DNA from: Cupriavidus necator A5-1
GTDB lineage: Bacteria > Pseudomonadota > Gammaproteobacteria > Burkholderiales > Burkholderiaceae
Assembly: GCF_000744095.1 (NCBI RefSeq)
Contig: NZ_JQLI01000001.1
Coordinates: 248,001 to 312,000, forward strand
Direction of reading: 5' to 3'
DNA: 64,000 bases
The stretch's first letter is position 1. Each line of letters opens with the position of its first letter. The notes beneath the pieces are model-generated. The model was not told the origin of the DNA and searched no databases. It saw only the letters and a program-made list of their open reading frames with translations. Positions 62,423-64,000 of this stretch are shown here, one piece after another. The position numbers were made by a program, and so were the translations under genes.

Positions 62423-63403
62423 CTAGTCCACCGTCGCGCCGGTATCTCTGACGATCTTCCCCAACCGTACCGTTTCCCCGCGAACCAAGGCGCCAAAAGC
62501 CTCTGGTGTGCCACCGACCGCTGGCGTTCCAAGCGCTTCCCAGCGCTTGCGGAACTCCGGATCGGCAAAGATCGCATTGATTGTGCGGTTGAGGCTGAGC
62601 ACGACGTCGCGAGGTGTCGCAACTGGCACCGCAATGCCGTGCCATGCGACAAAATCGAACCCTGGCATGCCGGATTCCGCTAGCGTCGGAACATCGGGCA
62701 ACGCCGGAACCCGGCCTTTGGTGGTAACGGCGAGAGGACGTAGCTTGCCGGCTTTGATATAAGGCAAAGAGCTGGCCAGGATGTCGAACATGACCGGCAC
62801 CTGGGCTCCCAGCACGTCGTTCAAGGCAGGCCCCGCACCTTTGTACGAGATGTGCTGCATCTTTGTTGTGGCTGCCGTATTGAACAGTTCCCCGGCCAGG
62901 TGCTGGGGCGTTCCATTGCCGGCCGAGGCGAAGCTGTAGTCCCCCGGTTTGCTCTTGACGGAAGCAATGAAGGACTTCACGTCCTTCACAGAGGATGAGG
63001 GGTGAACTTCCAGCACCAGCGGGAACGCTGAAATCTGGATCACCGGAGCAAGATCCGCCTGTGGGTTAAAAGGCAGATTCCGGTAGAGCGTGGGATTCAC
63101 AGCCATCGGCCCGCTTGCAGCGAGCAGGATCGTGTAGCCGTCGGGGGCAGCCTTGGCGACCACGTCCGTTCCGATGTTGCCGCCCGCACCGGCACGGTTC
63201 TCGACCACAACTGGTACGCCAAGTCGCGATTGCATGCTCGCCTGCAGCAGCCGCGCCATGAGGTCGGTCGGACCTCCGGGCGGATAGGGTACGACGAAGC
63301 GAATTGGCTTCGTTGGATAAGTCCCGGAGCTTGCCGCCGCGGCGCTCGCGCAGCCAGACGCGAGCAGCAGGCCAAAGCAGGCCAGTGTCAATTCTCTTTT
63401 CAA
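62423..63403 (-). CDS. Bug/TctC-family solute-binding protein
   Basis: 326 residues from TTG at 63403 (AGGAGA upstream). Signal region LTLACFGLLLASGCASAAA with possible lipobox (ASGC). Bug hallmarks: YPTKPIRFVVPYPPGGPTDL, VVENRAGAGGNIGTDVVAKA, and AAPDGYTILLA. Binds carboxylates for uptake, or signals; ligand unknown, no partner membrane genes here. Confidence 0.85.
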   Translation of the reverse strand: MKRELTLACFGLLLASGCASAAAASSGTYPTKPIRFVVPYPPGGPTDLMARLLQASMQSRLGVPVVVENRAGAGGNIGTDVVAKAAPDGYTILLAASGPMAVNPTLYRNLPFNPQADLAPVIQISAFPLVLEVHPSSSVKDVKSFIASVKSKPGDYSFASAGNGTPQHLAGELFNTAATTKMQHISYKGAGPALNDVLGAQVPVMFDILASSLPYIKAGKLRPLAVTTKGRVPALPDVPTLAESGMPGFDFVAWHGIAVPVATPRDVVLSLNRTINAIFADPEFRKRWEALGTPAVGGTPEAFGALVRGETVRLGKIVRDTGATVD

Positions 63404-64000
63404 GAGTGTCTCCTCTTCCGCTCGCCTATGCCCCCTCCTTTCTCGGCTTGTGGTGTGCCATCGGAATCGTGTCGGAGTAAGCAGGCGAGGGCGAGTATAG
63501 AAGGCGGTAACCAATGCGTGTATTGGTATTTTTTGATCTATTGATCGGGATTTCAGATCAAACCGCGTGCACCCCGGAAATCCCTCCAGGGCCCCGGCGA
63601 GCATATCGAGCCCACGCTTCAAGTTGACTCCGCAAGTCCGCCAGTTATTGCGGAGGCAGGTGTGGAGTGGGTGGATCAGGGTAAGGTTGTCATCAAGATC
63701 CGATAGAAGGAGCTATGCCTGTTTGTTTCCTCGCAGATGTAGCGGTGCTTGCCCCCACGTCAGTCCACACTGCCGCGTCGGGCGACTGAAATGGGCACGC
63801 TCTCGTAGAAGGAAAAGAGACTGTGTGACTATGTCGTTGACGTGGAAAGTCAACCGTCCGTTGTCAGCGTGGAGCCGACTTTCAAACGTCCGCGTAGCAA
63901 TCAAGTGGAAGGGCCACTCATGGCCGGGATCGGTCGCACGCCTGGCGACGGTGACTGGTTCGTTTTCGGCCGAGCCGGGCAATCACTTTCCGATTCTCCA
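63404..64000. other. Right edge: possible coding remnant, otherwise unassigned
   Basis: On the plus strand a reading ending VEWVDQGKVVIKIR (stop 63704-63706) looks like the tail of a protein I cannot identify. An open minus-strand frame at 63713-63982 lacks supporting features. Confidence 0.3.

Noticed and set aside
63713..63982. 89-codon minus-strand frame at the right edge
   Set aside because: No RBS, no family, biased composition.

Overview
The window looks like a chromosomal segment of a Cupriavidus-type betaproteobacterium (Burkholderiaceae). The 16S rRNA has the V3 and V6 stretches I associate with Cupriavidus, coding DNA is GC-rich, and the gene families (phasin, Bug-type solute receptor, HiPIP, sugar-acid dehydrogenase cluster) fit. 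This is inference from sequence reading; no database search was run.

Layout. 1-4.5 kb: a metal P1B-ATPase cut by the left edge, then metal-related Met-rich proteins mixed with debris (group II intron reverse transcriptase, IS1634-like transposase tail, UspA tail, ACT-domain pseudogene). 4.5-9.9 kb: a leftward block with a YkgJ-type cysteine protein, a small ORF coupled to an RpoD-like sigma factor, a DUF1275-DUF1232 fusion, an aminopropyltransferase-like protein and an HPr-like protein lacking both phosphorylation sites, plus a rightward ribbon-helix-helix (RHH) regulator. 10.1-17.6 kb: an operon RHH-hyfB-C-E-F-G-I for a complex I / group 4 hydrogenase-like membrane complex. Its large subunit has lost all four nickel-binding cysteines, so it is an Ehr-like, non-hydrogenase complex. 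17.7-20 kb: decayed genes. 20.3-25.7 kb: an rrn operon (16S-23S-5S) with promoter, boxA sites and terminator but no tRNA in the spacer. 25.8-33.2 kb: ISKra4-family copies, EthD, DksA/TraR, phasin, GST and FIST remnants, and an SDR. 33.5-40 kb: a complete SUF iron-sulfur assembly operon (Rrf2 regulator, sufB-C-D-S-U-T, Rieske ferredoxin). 40.2-48.5 kb: a pseudogene field with nested insertion sequences (ISKra4 copies, an IS110 element), two Tn3-type miniature inverted-repeat elements, broken phage genes, two broken H-NS-like genes and one intact HiPIP. 48.7-54.6 kb: an intact SNF2/SWIM helicase, a truncated UspA, an unusual two-part hypothetical protein, a DUF4142 pseudogene and a cupredoxin. 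54.7-61.7 kb: a sugar-acid catabolic cluster (UxaA/GarD-type dehydratase, alpha-ketoglutarate semialdehyde dehydrogenase, MFS transporter, FAH-family protein) with a divergent LysR regulator. 61.7-64 kb: broken cytochrome b561 and PepSY genes, a Bug receptor and unassigned DNA.

How the genes work together. The SUF genes form one tightly packed unit with their own Rrf2 sensor. The Ehr-like operon is translationally packed and led by an RHH gene. The sugar-acid genes form a coherent route to alpha-ketoglutarate. Frameshifts and stops are concentrated in remnants, while the long genes (hyf operon, suf operon, the 3.5 kb helicase) are clean. The decay is therefore probably biological and not a base-calling problem. 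The most unusual observations are the cysteine-less Hyf/Ehr complex and its neighbours, an ISKra4 transposase with its internal blocks in swapped order, the two Tn3-type miniature elements, and the tRNA-less rrn spacer with a perfect 17-bp hairpin.
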